The notes beneath the pieces are model-generated. The model was not told the origin of the DNA. It did no database searches and was given only the letters and a program-made list of their open reading frames with translations. Shown piece by piece: positions 54,809 to 63,878 of a DNA stretch of 64,000 bases (positions are counted from its first letter, which is position 1; each line of letters begins with the position of its first letter). The translations under genes and the position numbers were made by a program. The DNA is from Saccharospirillum sp. GTDB lineage: Bacteria; Pseudomonadota; Gammaproteobacteria; Pseudomonadales; Natronospirillaceae. Location of the stretch: assembly GCA_022565595.1 (NCBI GenBank), contig JAIUML010000003.1:234409-298408 (forward strand). Reading direction: 5' to 3'.

Positions 54809-56576
54809 GGGTGTTTCTGGGCAAGTGACCCGGCCGTTGGGCCGGCAGAAAACGCTGCAGGATGGCTTGCAGGGCCAGATAGCGAAAAGGCTTGCTGAGG
54901 AAGTCGACCATACCGGCTTCGACGCAAGCCTGGCGGCTCTCGGCCGTGGCATTGGCGGTCAGCGCTACGATGGGGGTGGTGATTCCGCGCTGTCGCAACA
55001 AACGTGTGGCTTCGAGGCCATCGATTCCGGGCATTTGCACATCCATCAGGATCAGGTCGAAGCGGCTTTCGCTGCAGGCTTTCAGCGCCTCTTCGCCATG
55101 GTTGGCAACGGCCACCTCCAGTCCCATTTTTTGCAACATTTTGCAGACGATGCCCTGGTTGACCAGGTTGTCTTCAACCACCAACACTCGGCCACTTAAA
55201 TTCAGTTCCGGCAGGGTGATGACCGGGTCGGCGGTCTGGTTTCCCGAGCGACCAGGCAACAGGCTGATGTTCAGCCGGAATTCACTTCCCCTGCCCAATT
55301 GGCTGTCGACTTCAATATGGCCGTTAAGTATCCCGGCCAACTGTTGACTGATGGCCAGCCCCAGGCCGGTGCCGCCATAGCGTCGGCTGGTGGAGTTGTC
55401 GGCCTGCCGAAAAGGCATAAAGAGTTGTTGGCGCTGGTCTTCGGGAATACCGATGCCGGTGTCGATGACGCTGATGCTTGCCTGAATCAGTTTTGCCTGG
55501 CGTTTGACTTGCAGGCTTACCTTGACATGACCTTCATCGGTGAATTTGATGGCGTTACCGATCAGGTTGAGGAGAATCTGTCGCAGTCGATTTTCGTCAG
55601 AAATGACCCAGATGGCTGCCAGGTCAGGTGGCTCGTAAGTCAGGATGATGCCCTTTGCCTGAGCCTGAGCCTGGAGGATAGTGACGGCATCGCGCACCAG
55701 GCTTACCAACTCGAAGGAATCGGTTTCAATATCGCTGAGCCCGGACTCCAGTCGACTGTAGTCGAGAACGTCATTGATTTGCACCAGCAAGGCCTCTGAT
55801 GAGCTGCCCAGGGTGTGAATCAGGCTCTGACGCTCGGCCTCGTTGTCGCAGTCTTTCAGCAGGTCGACGGTACCGATAATGCCGTTCAAGGGGGTACGTA
55901 TCTCATGACTCATGTTGGCCAGAAATTCGCTCTGAATGCGGGTCGCCTTCTCTGCCTGGATTCGAAGTTTTCGATTGCGATAAGCGTTGCTCAGTAGTGC
56001 CAGAAAACCAATGGCACCGATGACACCCAGGCCCAGTAAAATAGAACGAATGTTGTAGTAGGTGGTGCGCACCAGATCACCGCGAGCGTCTGCCTCGCGA
56101 AAGGCGTCTTCAGACAAACGCACGATGCGATATTGGAAACCGGCTATCCACTGCTCAAGGTTTGGTCGAAGCTGCGTCGCAAAGTCGATGGGCATGGACA
56201 GAATTTCAGCGTCGTGCCGTTCAAGATAGTCGAGCACAGCGGTAACCTGTTGATAGGTTGATTCATCCAGCTCGCGCAGGTAACGACCCGTATCACCCTC
56301 ATTGAGCAATATGGCCCGACTCCAGAAAATCTCGGCATGGAGAATACTCTGGCGTCGATGCTCCTCGACCGGTTGCACCAAATAAAGGTTCAGTGAGCCC
56401 AGCAAGCGCTCCATTTCGATTTGCAATTGGCTGATGTGCCAGGGACGGTCGTCCTTCAGTTGCTGTCCGTAAAGATCGATCTCACCCGAAAGCCGAACCA
56501 CCAGCACGGCCAGCCAGATCAACAGCGAAAGGAACAGAATAACCCAGAGAACCAGAAAGCCGTAGCGTCTGACCAT
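54771..56576 (-). CDS. Hybrid sensor histidine kinase
   Basis: A 601-residue inner-membrane kinase. Helices at about 8-28 and 188-206 flank a 155-residue helical periplasmic sensor. The HisKA box is [15 protein letters not shown], followed by the N box [13 protein letters not shown]1 DTGIGIPED and G2 [10 protein letters not shown] receiver follows with VVEDNLVNQ, phospho-Asp in [13 protein letters not shown] and KPFRYLAL. No Hpt is present, so it must pass phosphate to another protein. Its start directly follows the stop of the exported gene upstream (TGAATG). Confidence 0.93.
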   Translation of the reverse strand: MVRRYGFLVLWVILFLSLLIWLAVLVVRLSGEIDLYGQQLKDDRPWHISQLQIEMERLLGSLNLYLVQPVEEHRRQSILHAEIFWSRAILLNEGDTGRYLRELDESTYQQVTAVLDYLERHDAEILSMPIDFATQLRPNLEQWIAGFQYRIVRLSEDAFREADARGDLVRTTYYNIRSILLGLGVIGAIGFLALLSNAYRNRKLRIQAEKATRIQSEFLANMSHEIRTPLNGIIGTVDLLKDCDNEAERQSLIHTLGSSSEALLVQINDVLDYSRLESGLSDIETDSFELVSLVRDAVTILQAQAQAKGIILTYEPPDLAAIWVISDENRLRQILLNLIGNAIKFTDEGHVKVSLQVKRQAKLIQASISVIDTGIGIPEDQRQQLFMPFRQADNSTSRRYGGTGLGLAISQQLAGILNGHIEVDSQLGRGSEFRLNISLLPGRSGNQTADPVITLPELNLSGRVLVVEDNLVNQGIVCKMLQKMGLEVAVANHGEEALKACSESRFDLILMDVQMPGIDGLEATRLLRQRGITTPIVALTANATAESRQACVEAGMVDFLSKPFRYLALQAILQRFLPAQRPGHLPRNTLTADPGAGETRP

Positions 56577-57056
56577 TCACTGGTCACCCTGTGCAAGTTC
56601 AACCAGTTGCCAGATGGCCCAGGCACGAACCGTGCGTGTTTCCAGTTCGGATTGTTGCGACCAGGGAAAGACGATCCAGAAAGGCCCTTTGTCGCGCACT
56701 CTCATGAATTCGCCATTGGCCTTTACTGCGATAAAGGCCTGCGCCTTGATGGCGTCTTCAACAGGCAAGTCGACGCTGTAGCCGTTAAGGGCGGTGGCCG
56801 CCAGGTAACCGGATTCAATTCCTGCCTGTTGGAGCAGATCGGCCAGATAGATGCCTTCGAAGTGCTGCACGTCGTCTGTCCAGGGGGTCTCTGTTATAAG
56901 CTCAGCCGAGCTCAGTTCCAGCAATTCGGCCGCCGTAAAAGACAGTCTTCCCTCGGGGTGAGACAGGGTCAATTCTTGAGCAAAGGCCCCTGGGGCAAGG
57001 CTCAGCAAGAGGCCAGCCATTAAGGCCAGGGCTGGAAGGAGTCGCATCGGGTACAT
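56577..57056 (-). CDS. Exported sulfite-oxidase-fold protein paired with the kinase
   Basis: A 159-residue periplasmic protein with signal peptide (ending GAFAQ) and the small version of the oxidoreductase molybdopterin-binding fold (LTLSHPEGRLSFTAAELLEL; GIYLADLLQQAGI; ALNGYSVDLPVEDAIK; FWIVFPWSQ). It has no cysteine at all, so it cannot bind molybdenum through the family's Cys and is probably a ligand-binding or sensing relative. Stop and kinase start touch, so the two are made together. ATG 57056 or 57047 may be the start. Confidence 0.78.
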   Translation of the reverse strand: MYPMRLLPALALMAGLLLSLAPGAFAQELTLSHPEGRLSFTAAELLELSSAELITETPWTDDVQHFEGIYLADLLQQAGIESGYLAATALNGYSVDLPVEDAIKAQAFIAVKANGEFMRVRDKGPFWIVFPWSQQSELETRTVRAWAIWQLVELAQGDQ

Positions 57057-57263
57057 CGTTACAGTTCTCTATTCCGGTACTGCATTCCGGTCATTCCTTA
57101 GTCCGGTCATTCCTTTCGGTACAATCAGGGCTACCCGCAAAATGTGGTGTCCTGATGGCCATATAGCGACAAGCATAGGAGAGTCTGCCCTGACTGTCGA
57201 CTGCTCTATGTTTTTACCGGGTCTTTGGTTAGCCTGCCTGAAACGGAATGATTGGAGTGAACA

Positions 57264-58760
57264 ATGAGCTACGCTACTCTGGAACAAACTTTCTACCGGT
57301 TGTCGCAACTGTCGCATGCCGAATCCATGCTCGGTTGGGACCAGCGTGTGATGATGCCACCCAAGGGCAACGCCGCACGCAGCCGTGCTCTGGCCGAGCT
57401 GGGTGTGTTTCGAACAGAAATACTGCAGGACCCTTCACTGGCGGCTCAGTTCGAGGCGGCTCATTCTGAATCCGGACTCACCCCCTGGCAAACAGCGAAC
57501 CTGCGCCAAATGGAACGCCAATGGCGCCAGACCCTGGCCGTGCCCAAAGCCCTGGTTGAAGCCCTGTCATTGGCAGGCAGCGAATGCGAGCACAGCTGGC
57601 GACAGCTGCGCAGCGACAACAACTGGAAAGACTTCGCTCCCAAGCTGCAGCCTGTTTTTGACCTGGTGCGCGAAGAGGCTCAGGCACTGAACGCCGCCTT
57701 GGGCGATGAACTCGGCTTCGCCAACGATTACGACGCCCTGATCCACAAGTTTGACCCTGGCACCCGCTCTGCCCGCATAGACCCTGTATTCGCCCAACTC
57801 AAGGCCGCCCTGCCAGACCTGCTGGCAACCATCGTTGAGCGCCAGAAACACAGGGCCCGACCCAATACCCCAAAAGCCGCCATACCCATAGCGCACCAGG
57901 ACGCCCTGGCGCGAGACCTGATGGCCGTACTCGGCTTTGATTTCAACGCCGGCCGACTCGACCTGACAGCACACCCCTTCAGCGGTGGCGTACCCGAAGA
58001 CAGCCGCATCACCACCCGCTACGACGAGAACAACGTGGTCGAAGGCCTGATGGGCGTCATCCATGAAACCGGCCACTCCCGCTACGAAACCGGCCTGCCG
58101 CAAGACTGGCTCGACCAACCCGTTGGCCGCAGCATGGGCATGGGCGTGCACGAAAGCCAGAGCCTTTTCTTCGAAATGCAGCTCGGCCGCTCACGCCCCT
58201 TCCTCGAAGCCATCGCTCCGCGCGTGCAACAACACCTCGGCCAGGACCGGGCCTTCAACGCCGACAACCTGCACCAGCTCTACACCTGGGTAGAGCCCGG
58301 CAAAATCCGAGTCAACGCCGACGAAGTCACCTACCCGATGCACGTCATACTGCGCTACGAACTGGAACGAGACCTTATCCTCGGCCATGCCCGGGTCGCC
58401 GACATCCCCGAACGCTGGAACGACGCCATGATGAACCTCCTCGGCGTGGACACCCGAGGCGACTACCGCAACGGCCCCATGCAGGACATCCACTGGACCG
58501 CCGGCGCCGTCGGCTACTTCCCCTCCTACACCCTCGGCGCCCTCAACGCTGCCCAGTTGCACCAGGCCATGGTTAAAGCCATACCCGACGCAGCCGACCG
58601 CGTCGCCCGACTGGATCTGGAGCCCATTTTCGACTGGTTAAGTCAGAATGTCTGGCAAAAAGGATCACTGCTGGACTATGACGACCTGATGATGGAAGCA
58701 ACCGGAGAGACGTTGAATCCAGAGCACTTCTTGAGGCATGTTCGTGAAAGGTATTGTTGA
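57264..58760 (+). CDS. M32 metallocarboxypeptidase
   Basis: A 498-residue zinc carboxypeptidase of family M32 (Taq carboxypeptidase type) that removes C-terminal residues from peptides in the cytoplasm. The zinc motif is VIHETGHSRYETG, with HExxH intact, and the downstream MGMGVHESQSLFFEMQLGRS and VNADEVTYPMHVILRYELE carry the third ligand and substrate residues. Length matches the family (about 500). GGAG precedes the ATG. Codons ending in C become much more frequent in its second half than in neighbouring genes, which is noted below. Confidence 0.95.
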   Translation: MSYATLEQTFYRLSQLSHAESMLGWDQRVMMPPKGNAARSRALAELGVFRTEILQDPSLAAQFEAAHSESGLTPWQTANLRQMERQWRQTLAVPKALVEALSLAGSECEHSWRQLRSDNNWKDFAPKLQPVFDLVREEAQALNAALGDELGFANDYDALIHKFDPGTRSARIDPVFAQLKAALPDLLATIVERQKHRARPNTPKAAIPIAHQDALARDLMAVLGFDFNAGRLDLTAHPFSGGVPEDSRITTRYDENNVVEGLMGVIHETGHSRYETGLPQDWLDQPVGRSMGMGVHESQSLFFEMQLGRSRPFLEAIAPRVQQHLGQDRAFNADNLHQLYTWVEPGKIRVNADEVTYPMHVILRYELERDLILGHARVADIPERWNDAMMNLLGVDTRGDYRNGPMQDIHWTAGAVGYFPSYTLGALNAAQLHQAMVKAIPDAADRVARLDLEPIFDWLSQNVWQKGSLLDYDDLMMEATGETLNPEHFLRHVRERYC

Positions 58761-58800
58761 AAAACAGTTAGCGTGGAAGGGTATGTATTGTTTCCTTCAC

Positions 58801-58999
58801 AAGACTAGCGATGGATACCGCAGTTGCCCCTGAGGGGGAGTCCACAGCATGGCCGTCTTTGTTGCTCCTGCAACGACGGCACTAGGCCATCCATGGCCGT
58901 CGGATGCTGTGGTCTAGGCCCCATGGATGGATTGAGTGGGCGGCATTCCGCCCGACCCCTCTGAGGTTTCAGAGGTAGCCGCAGCGGACCAGTGTCGCC
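58801..58999. repeat. Intergenic palindromic repeat, family A copy 3
   Basis: This 241-base gap holds a copy that starts with 16 bases identical to copy 1. GGGGGAGTCC, then the stem CCACAGCAT/ATGCTGTGG, then CTAGGCCCCATGGATGG and the right end GGTAGCCGCAGCGGACCA match copies 1, 2 and 4 in order. The first stem holds an inserted nested hairpin (GCCGTC/GACGGC around GTTGC/GCAAC). Further stems are GGGCGG/CCGCCC and CCTCTGA/TCAGAGG. Confidence 0.75.
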
Positions 59000-59001
59000 A
59001 A

Positions 59002-59322
59002 TCAGGGTTTGTCTTTGTCCTCACCATGATCGACCACTTCCCCTTCGATCACCGACCCACCGCGTCTGTGCTCCTGCTGTGCCTGCTGCTGTTGCTCGTA
59101 GAACTTCTGAAAGCGTGAAGCAAAGAGCGGTTTGCCTGTCAGCTTCATCTTGATGGCATTAATGGCGGCCAGGGTAATACCCAGAGCGGCGACGGCCAGA
59201 ATCACGAAAAAACCGACCCAGAATAGAAAGACCAGGATCGCCAGACCGATGATCGCAAAAAAGAGTCTTTTGACCGGTGAAGCAGGGCGACCCGTGTTGA
59301 ACATGATAAAAGGACGAGGCAT
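59002..59322 (-). CDS. Small membrane protein of unknown function
   Basis: A 106-residue protein with a basic start and a long hydrophobic stretch (about residues 18-55), enough for one long or two short helices. A Gln-rich segment (EQQQQAQQEH) and an acidic tail ending GEDKDKP follow. No homologue is recognised. It stands alone on the minus strand between a family A repeat and the Lrp-type gene. Confidence 0.65.
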   Translation of the reverse strand: MPRPFIMFNTGRPASPVKRLFFAIIGLAILVFLFWVGFFVILAVAALGITLAAINAIKMKLTGKPLFASRFQKFYEQQQQAQQEHRRGGSVIEGEVVDHGEDKDKP

Positions 59323-59426
59323 AAGGCCCTCCCGATGACTTTGAGTCTTAGAATGCGGCCGCCAGACGCCGATTGCAACCGCACCCGGGGCGGCCAGAAG
59401 TCACAATCAACCGCCTTGTTGAGCCT

Positions 59427-59915
59427 TCAAGCGCCCTGTATAGGCAACTGCATGCTTTCCTTTACCGTCTCCATCACAATGTAACTTTTGGAGTTTTTTA
59501 CACCCGGCAGAGTCAGCAGCAGGTCGCCCAGTAGCGCACGGTATTGAGACATGTCCTCCAGCCTCGCCTTGAGCAGATAGTCCGCATCGCCCGACACCAG
59601 ATGACACTCCAGAATGTAAGGCAAGCCCTCAATCGCCCGGCTGAAACGCTCAAAGGCGTCCGCCGACTGATAGGACAGAGAGATCTCCACAAACACCAGC
59701 AGGTCGTAGCCAAGCTGATGCGGGTTGATGCTGGCATGGTAGCCACTGATGATGCCGTCTCGTTCCAGGCGACGCACCCGCTCTATGCAAGGCGTGGTCG
59801 ACAACCCCACCCGGTCGGCCAGATCGGTAAAGGAGATACGTCCATCGCGTTGCAAGGTTTGCAGAATGCGCCGGTCGATGCGATCCAGCTTGCGTGTGGC
59901 TGTTTGGCTACTCAT
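59427..59915 (-). CDS. Lrp/AsnC-family regulator, DadR-like
   Basis: A 162-residue Lrp-type regulator with an N-terminal HTH (RISFTDLADRVGLSTTPCIERVRRLERDG, in segments: the recognition helix is LSTTPCIERVRRL) and a C-terminal RAM domain (VSGDADYLLKARLEDMSQYRALL). It is divergent from dadA with 123 bases between. In Pseudomonas the equivalent regulator (DadR) activates the dad operon in response to alanine, and this gene is very likely the same. Confidence 0.9.
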   Translation of the reverse strand: MSSQTATRKLDRIDRRILQTLQRDGRISFTDLADRVGLSTTPCIERVRRLERDGIISGYHASINPHQLGYDLLVFVEISLSYQSADAFERFSRAIEGLPYILECHLVSGDADYLLKARLEDMSQYRALLGDLLLTLPGVKNSKSYIVMETVKESMQLPIQGA

Positions 59916-60038
59916 GGAGTAATTTCCTGAAAAATCCTGATATACAGAAAATAGTACTGTAAAACGATTAATATAAGAAAAAATATCGGACTAATCTGCC
60001 CTAGAATAGCGAAATTCAACAATAACGAAGGGGGCAAG
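59916..60038. promoter_or_regulatory. Divergent lrp-dadA control region
   Basis: A 123-base AT-rich gap. TAGAAT about 35 bases before the dadA start is a plausible -10. Several near-repeats of an A/T-rich motif (GATATACAGAAAATAGTACTG, split here for length; then ATATAAG, AATATCG) could be Lrp contacts, but no site is certain. Confidence 0.4.
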
Positions 60039-61340
60039 ATGCACGTCATCATTCTTGGCAGTGGAGTCATTGGCGTCACCAGTGCCTGGTATCTGGCTCA
60101 GGCCGGTCACCAGGTCACGGTGGTCGACCGTCAACCCGAAGCGGCACTGGAAACCAGCTACGCCAATGCCGGTCAAATCTCGCCCGGCTACTCCGCTCCC
60201 TGGGCCGCGCCTGGTGTGCCCCTTAAAGCGATCAAATGGCTGCTTCAGGATCTGGCCCCGCTGCGCTTTTCACCACAATGGAGCTGGCATCAGTGGCGCT
60301 GGATGACGCAGATGCTGCTCAACTGCAACCGCCGCGACTACGCCATCAACAAAGCACGGATGTTGCGCATAGCCGAATACAGCCGCGACAGCCTCAAGGC
60401 CTTGCGTACCGAAACCGGCATCGAATACGACAACCGCGCCGGTGGCCTGATTCAGCTGTTCCGTACCGAAAAGCAGCGCAAGGCCTCCCTCTTTGACATG
60501 GACATCCTCGACCGTTGCGATGTGCCCTACGAAGCCTTGTCGGTCGAAGAACTGATCGCACACGAACCTGCACTGGCAAGGGTCGCCGGTAAACTGACCG
60601 GTGGCCTGCGCTTGCCCGGCGATGAAACCGGCGATTGCTTTCTCTTCACCCAGCGCCTGACCGAACGTTGCAAAGCACTCGGCGTCGAGTTCCGGTTCGA
60701 CACCGATATCCAGTTGTTGCGCGTGGAGGGTGGCCAGGTCCAGTCGGTACAAACCAGTGCCGGGGAACTCCAGGCCGATCGCTACCTGGTTGCGCTGGGC
60801 AGTTACAGCCCCATGCTGGTCAAGCCGCTGGGCATTCATTTGCCGATCTACCCGGTAAAAGGCTACTCCATTACCTTGCCGGTGGAAGACGCCAGCCGAG
60901 CGCCGGTCTCGACCGTCATGGATGAAACCTACAAGGTGGCCGTTAGCCGACTGGGCGATCGCATTCGCGTCGGTGGAACTGCCGAGTTGACCGGATACGA
61001 CCTGAGCTTGCCCGAGAACCGCCGACGCAACGTCGAACACGTGGTCAGCGATCTTTTTGGTGGCGCTGCCGATCTCTCCAAGGCAGAATTCTGGACCGGG
61101 CTGCGCCCGATGACACCGGACGGCACGCCCATCATCGGGCCAACGTCCTACGACAACCTCTATTTGAACACTGGCCACGGTACTCTCGGCTGGACAATGT
61201 CGGTAGGCTCAGCCAGAGTCATTGCAGACCTGATTTCCGGCCGCAGGCCCGAGATCAATTCGGACGGTTTAAGCGTGCACCGTTACACTCAAAAAATTCA
61301 AGGAGACACCTATGGCGAACAGAAGCATTATCAGTACTGA
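60039..61340 (+). CDS. dadA: D-amino acid dehydrogenase, small (catalytic) subunit
   Basis: A 433-residue FAD-dependent inner-membrane dehydrogenase that oxidises D-alanine and other D-amino acids to 2-oxo acids. The FAD-binding motif is [19 protein letters not shown], and other hallmarks are [20 protein letters not shown] and [17 protein letters not shown] near the C-terminus. It is 1 residue longer than E. coli DadA. Its end overlaps ridA by 29 bases. With alr it converts L-alanine to D-alanine to pyruvate. Confidence 0.96.
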   Translation: MHVIILGSGVIGVTSAWYLAQAGHQVTVVDRQPEAALETSYANAGQISPGYSAPWAAPGVPLKAIKWLLQDLAPLRFSPQWSWHQWRWMTQMLLNCNRRDYAINKARMLRIAEYSRDSLKALRTETGIEYDNRAGGLIQLFRTEKQRKASLFDMDILDRCDVPYEALSVEELIAHEPALARVAGKLTGGLRLPGDETGDCFLFTQRLTERCKALGVEFRFDTDIQLLRVEGGQVQSVQTSAGELQADRYLVALGSYSPMLVKPLGIHLPIYPVKGYSITLPVEDASRAPVSTVMDETYKVAVSRLGDRIRVGGTAELTGYDLSLPENRRRNVEHVVSDLFGGAADLSKAEFWTGLRPMTPDGTPIIGPTSYDNLYLNTGHGTLGWTMSVGSARVIADLISGRRPEINSDGLSVHRYTQKIQGDTYGEQKHYQY

Positions 61341-61698
61341 CGCGGCTCCCAAGGCCATCGGCCCATACTCTCAGGCAGTGAAGACCGGCAACACGGTCTA
61401 TATGTCCGGGCAGATTCCGCTCGACCCGGCGACCATGGAAATGGTGACCGATAGCTTCGAAGCTCAGGCGGTGCGGGTGTTCGAGAACATGACCGCTGTT
61501 GCTGAAGCAGCCGGTGGCACCCTGAATGACTGCGTCAAGCTGACCATTCTGCTCACCGATCTGGGCAACTTTGCCGAGGTCAACGAGATCATGGCGCGCT
61601 ACTTCAAGGAACCCTATCCAGCGCGCGCCGCCTATGCGGTAAAGGCATTGCCAAAAGACGCCGACATCGAAGTAGAAGCAATCATGGTACTCAACTGA
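61312..61698 (+). CDS. ridA: RidA family reactive-imine deaminase
   Basis: A 128-residue trimeric enzyme that hydrolyses 2-imino acids such as 2-aminoacrylate, products of PLP enzymes and amino-acid dehydrogenases. The family pattern is [24 protein letters not shown], then VVEAA-like core, and a late [10 protein letters not shown] with the conserved Arg, and a final Glu-rich strand. Its start lies within dadA, preceded by GGAG. Placing it with DadA fits detoxification of the imino acid made by DadA. Confidence 0.94.
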   Translation: MANRSIISTDAAPKAIGPYSQAVKTGNTVYMSGQIPLDPATMEMVTDSFEAQAVRVFENMTAVAEAAGGTLNDCVKLTILLTDLGNFAEVNEIMARYFKEPYPARAAYAVKALPKDADIEVEAIMVLN

Positions 61699-61730
61699 AA
61701 TAAGGCTCAGTTTGACCTGAGTGGCTTTGG

Positions 61731-61805
61731 CCCGCAGCGGCTACCGGGTAGGCCTCTGCGGGGTCGGCGTATATCCATCCCTGGAGCCGGTGCGGGTTCA
61801 CCGGC
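61731..61805. repeat. Intergenic palindromic repeat, family A copy 4
   Basis: This 150-base ridA-alr gap has a short reverse-orientation copy. Read on the minus strand it has GCCGGTG/CACCGGC, then GGCTCCAGGGATGGATATAC and CGCCGA as in copy 2, then GGTAGCCGCTGCGGGCCA as in copies 2 and 3. On the plus strand CCCGCAG and CTGCGGG form another perfect stem. Confidence 0.7.
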
Positions 61806-61848
61806 AATACAGCCAATGAAGTCGAGAATTTCTGGAGTATAAACTGAA

Positions 61849-62943
61849 ATGGCACGTAATCTCTGGGCAGATATTCATCTGGATGCGATCACGCACAACT
61901 ATCGGTTGGCCAAAGCTCAGGCGCCGGGGGCGCGTGCCTGTGCCATTATCAAGGCGGATGCTTATGGTCACGGTGCCGTTGCGGTGGCGCGTCATCTGGA
62001 TCGGGAAGTGGATGCCTTTGGTGTAGCCTGCATCGAAGAAGCGCTGGAATTGCGTGAGGCCGGTATTGCCAGCCCGGTCTTACTGCTTGAGGGGTTTTTT
62101 GAGGCCAGTGAATTGCCCGCCATTCTCAGCCATCACCTCTGGACGGTGGTTCATGCGTTGCATCAGGTGGATGCGCTGGAAGCCTTTGCGAAGGGGAGAG
62201 GGGGTCTGGATGGAATGGCTATCTGGCTGAAGGTCGATTCGGGTATGCACCGTTTGGGGCTGGATCCGGCTGCGTTGTCTGGGGCCCTGCAACGCGTCAA
62301 GGCGCTGCCTGGGGTGGGCGAGGTGGTGGTCATGAGCCATTTTGCCTCGGCCGATGAGCCGGACCCGAACCCGACGGTGCGGCAACTTGAACTGATGGAC
62401 GAGATACTGGCGCTGCATGATGGCGCGGTCAGCCTCAGCAACTCTGCCGCGGTGATGGCCTGGCCGCAGGCGCATCGGCAATGGCTGCGTCCAGGTGTGA
62501 TGCTTTATGGCGGCAGCCCTTTCGGCATGGCACAGCCCATTGCCGATCAACTCCAGCCCGCCATGACCTTGAGTACCGAGATCATTGCCATCCGTGAGGT
62601 CGAGGAAGGGGATTGCGTCGGCTACGGTGGCACCTATCGCTGTCAGCAACGCACGCGCATTGGCACCCTGGCGGTAGGTTATGCCGATGGCTATTCACGC
62701 CACACACCCAATGGCACACCGGTGCATCTGCAATCGGGATATGCCACCCTGGCCGGGCGCGTTTCCATGGATATGGTGACCATAGATTTGAATGCCCATG
62801 CCAATGCTCAGGTGGGTGACCGAGTCGAACTCTGGGGTAAGAATGTATCGGTCAATGATGTGGCACGCCTGTGTGGCACCATTCCTTACACACTGCTCAG
62901 CGGTTTAACGCGACGCGTCAAGCGTCGCCTTGTCGGCAGATAG
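61849..62943 (+). CDS. alr: Alanine racemase (catabolic, DadX-like)
   Basis: A 364-residue PLP enzyme that interconverts L- and D-alanine. The PLP lysine is in CAIIKADAYGHG (about residue 35) and the catalytic tyrosine in CVGYGGTYRCQ. Other landmarks are VDSGMHRLGL, RPGVMLYGGSPF and VGYADGYSRH. It lies in the dadA-ridA-alr order seen in Pseudomonas, so it is probably the catabolic racemase, although a repeat separates it from ridA. Confidence 0.94.
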   Translation: MARNLWADIHLDAITHNYRLAKAQAPGARACAIIKADAYGHGAVAVARHLDREVDAFGVACIEEALELREAGIASPVLLLEGFFEASELPAILSHHLWTVVHALHQVDALEAFAKGRGGLDGMAIWLKVDSGMHRLGLDPAALSGALQRVKALPGVGEVVVMSHFASADEPDPNPTVRQLELMDEILALHDGAVSLSNSAAVMAWPQAHRQWLRPGVMLYGGSPFGMAQPIADQLQPAMTLSTEIIAIREVEEGDCVGYGGTYRCQQRTRIGTLAVGYADGYSRHTPNGTPVHLQSGYATLAGRVSMDMVTIDLNAHANAQVGDRVELWGKNVSVNDVARLCGTIPYTLLSGLTRRVKRRLVGR

Positions 62944-63001
62944 CGACGGGCAAAATTCACAGCCTGTTCTATACTCCGGTCATACTTCGGACCGGATCCT
63001 C

Positions 63002-63878
63002 ATGCGCCAACCTCAAGACACTTTGCGCTACCTGCGCCACACCCTGTTGCTACGGCACAGCCCGATTCTCTGGCTGGCTTCCGCTGGCCTTGCCGTTGTT
63101 TGTCTGGTTGCCCAGTGGCACCAATTGCAAATACTGATGGTGCTGGCGTTGATCGTGCCGCTCGTTGGTTGGGGGTTTACCCTTTGGGGGCTCGGCTATC
63201 TGCAGGATCACCCCGGCTTCAACCCGGTTCCCTGGTTGGCTGCCCTGGTATTGATCGATGCTGTTTTGTGGGGCATGGCTGCTCGCTGGGGCGGGTTATG
63301 CCTGACCCTGGCGTTGGCGTTTGCGGGGCTGGCCGGAATAGCGCTCTATGCGCAGTTCCGCCTGGTGCTGGTGGCCTGGCTGCCGGTTGCCTTGATTCCG
63401 ATGATCGTGTCTGGCCCCATAGACTGGGTGACCCTGCTGGAGGTGCACCTGCCATTGATGGCTTTGATACTGGCGGGAAGCTGGCAAGGGCATCGCATGG
63501 CGCTGCGGAATATGGAGCGTGCCCTGGAAAACCGCCATCTGACGGAGTTGCTGTCGCGACATCGCGACCAGTTGGAACAGCAGGTTGAACGCCGCACCGA
63601 AGAGCTGGAAATGACCAATGATCAGCTCAATGCGGAGGTGGAATTGCGTCGTGCGGTCAACCAGTCCCTGGTGAAAAGCGAAGAGCAAATGAACCTGGCC
63701 ATGGCCGCCAGTGGGCTTGGCTTCTGGGATTGGGATCTGACCCGGCACCGAGTCTACCACTCCGATCGTCAACGGTTTTTCGGACAGAATACCCAGGAAG
63801 GCGATTACTTTGACGTCAGCGAGCACATCGACCCGGCCGATTTGCGTCAGGTGCGACGTGCACTGGCCGCTCAGAGGG
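63002..63878 (+). pseudogene. Membrane sensor gene truncated by an insertion sequence
   Basis: The N-terminal about 292 codons of a membrane signalling protein starting ATG 63002 (MRQPQDTLRYLRHTLLL). Six hydrophobic segments (about 20-160) are MASE-like, then a coiled coil (about 170-220, RDQLEQQVERRTEELEMTND), then a PAS domain (SEEQMNLAMAASGLGFWDWDL; FFGQNTQEG; HIDPADLRQVRRALAAQ). The PAS fold stops halfway. Next come unrelated codons and a stop at 63931, which lies inside an IS3-like element. The rest, probably GGDEF or kinase output, should lie right of the IS beyond the window. Confidence 0.75.

Noticed and set aside
52085..54952. Long open frames antisense to the GNAT-C39 gene and to the ATP-grasp gene
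   Set aside because: These are shadows of well-supported genes; no signal, domain or ribosome site supports them.
50586..57056. Molybdate island linking modF with the molybdopterin-fold protein
   Set aside because: ModF has no adjacent modABC, and the molybdopterin-fold protein lacks the metal-binding cysteine, so a shared molybdenum role is not supported.
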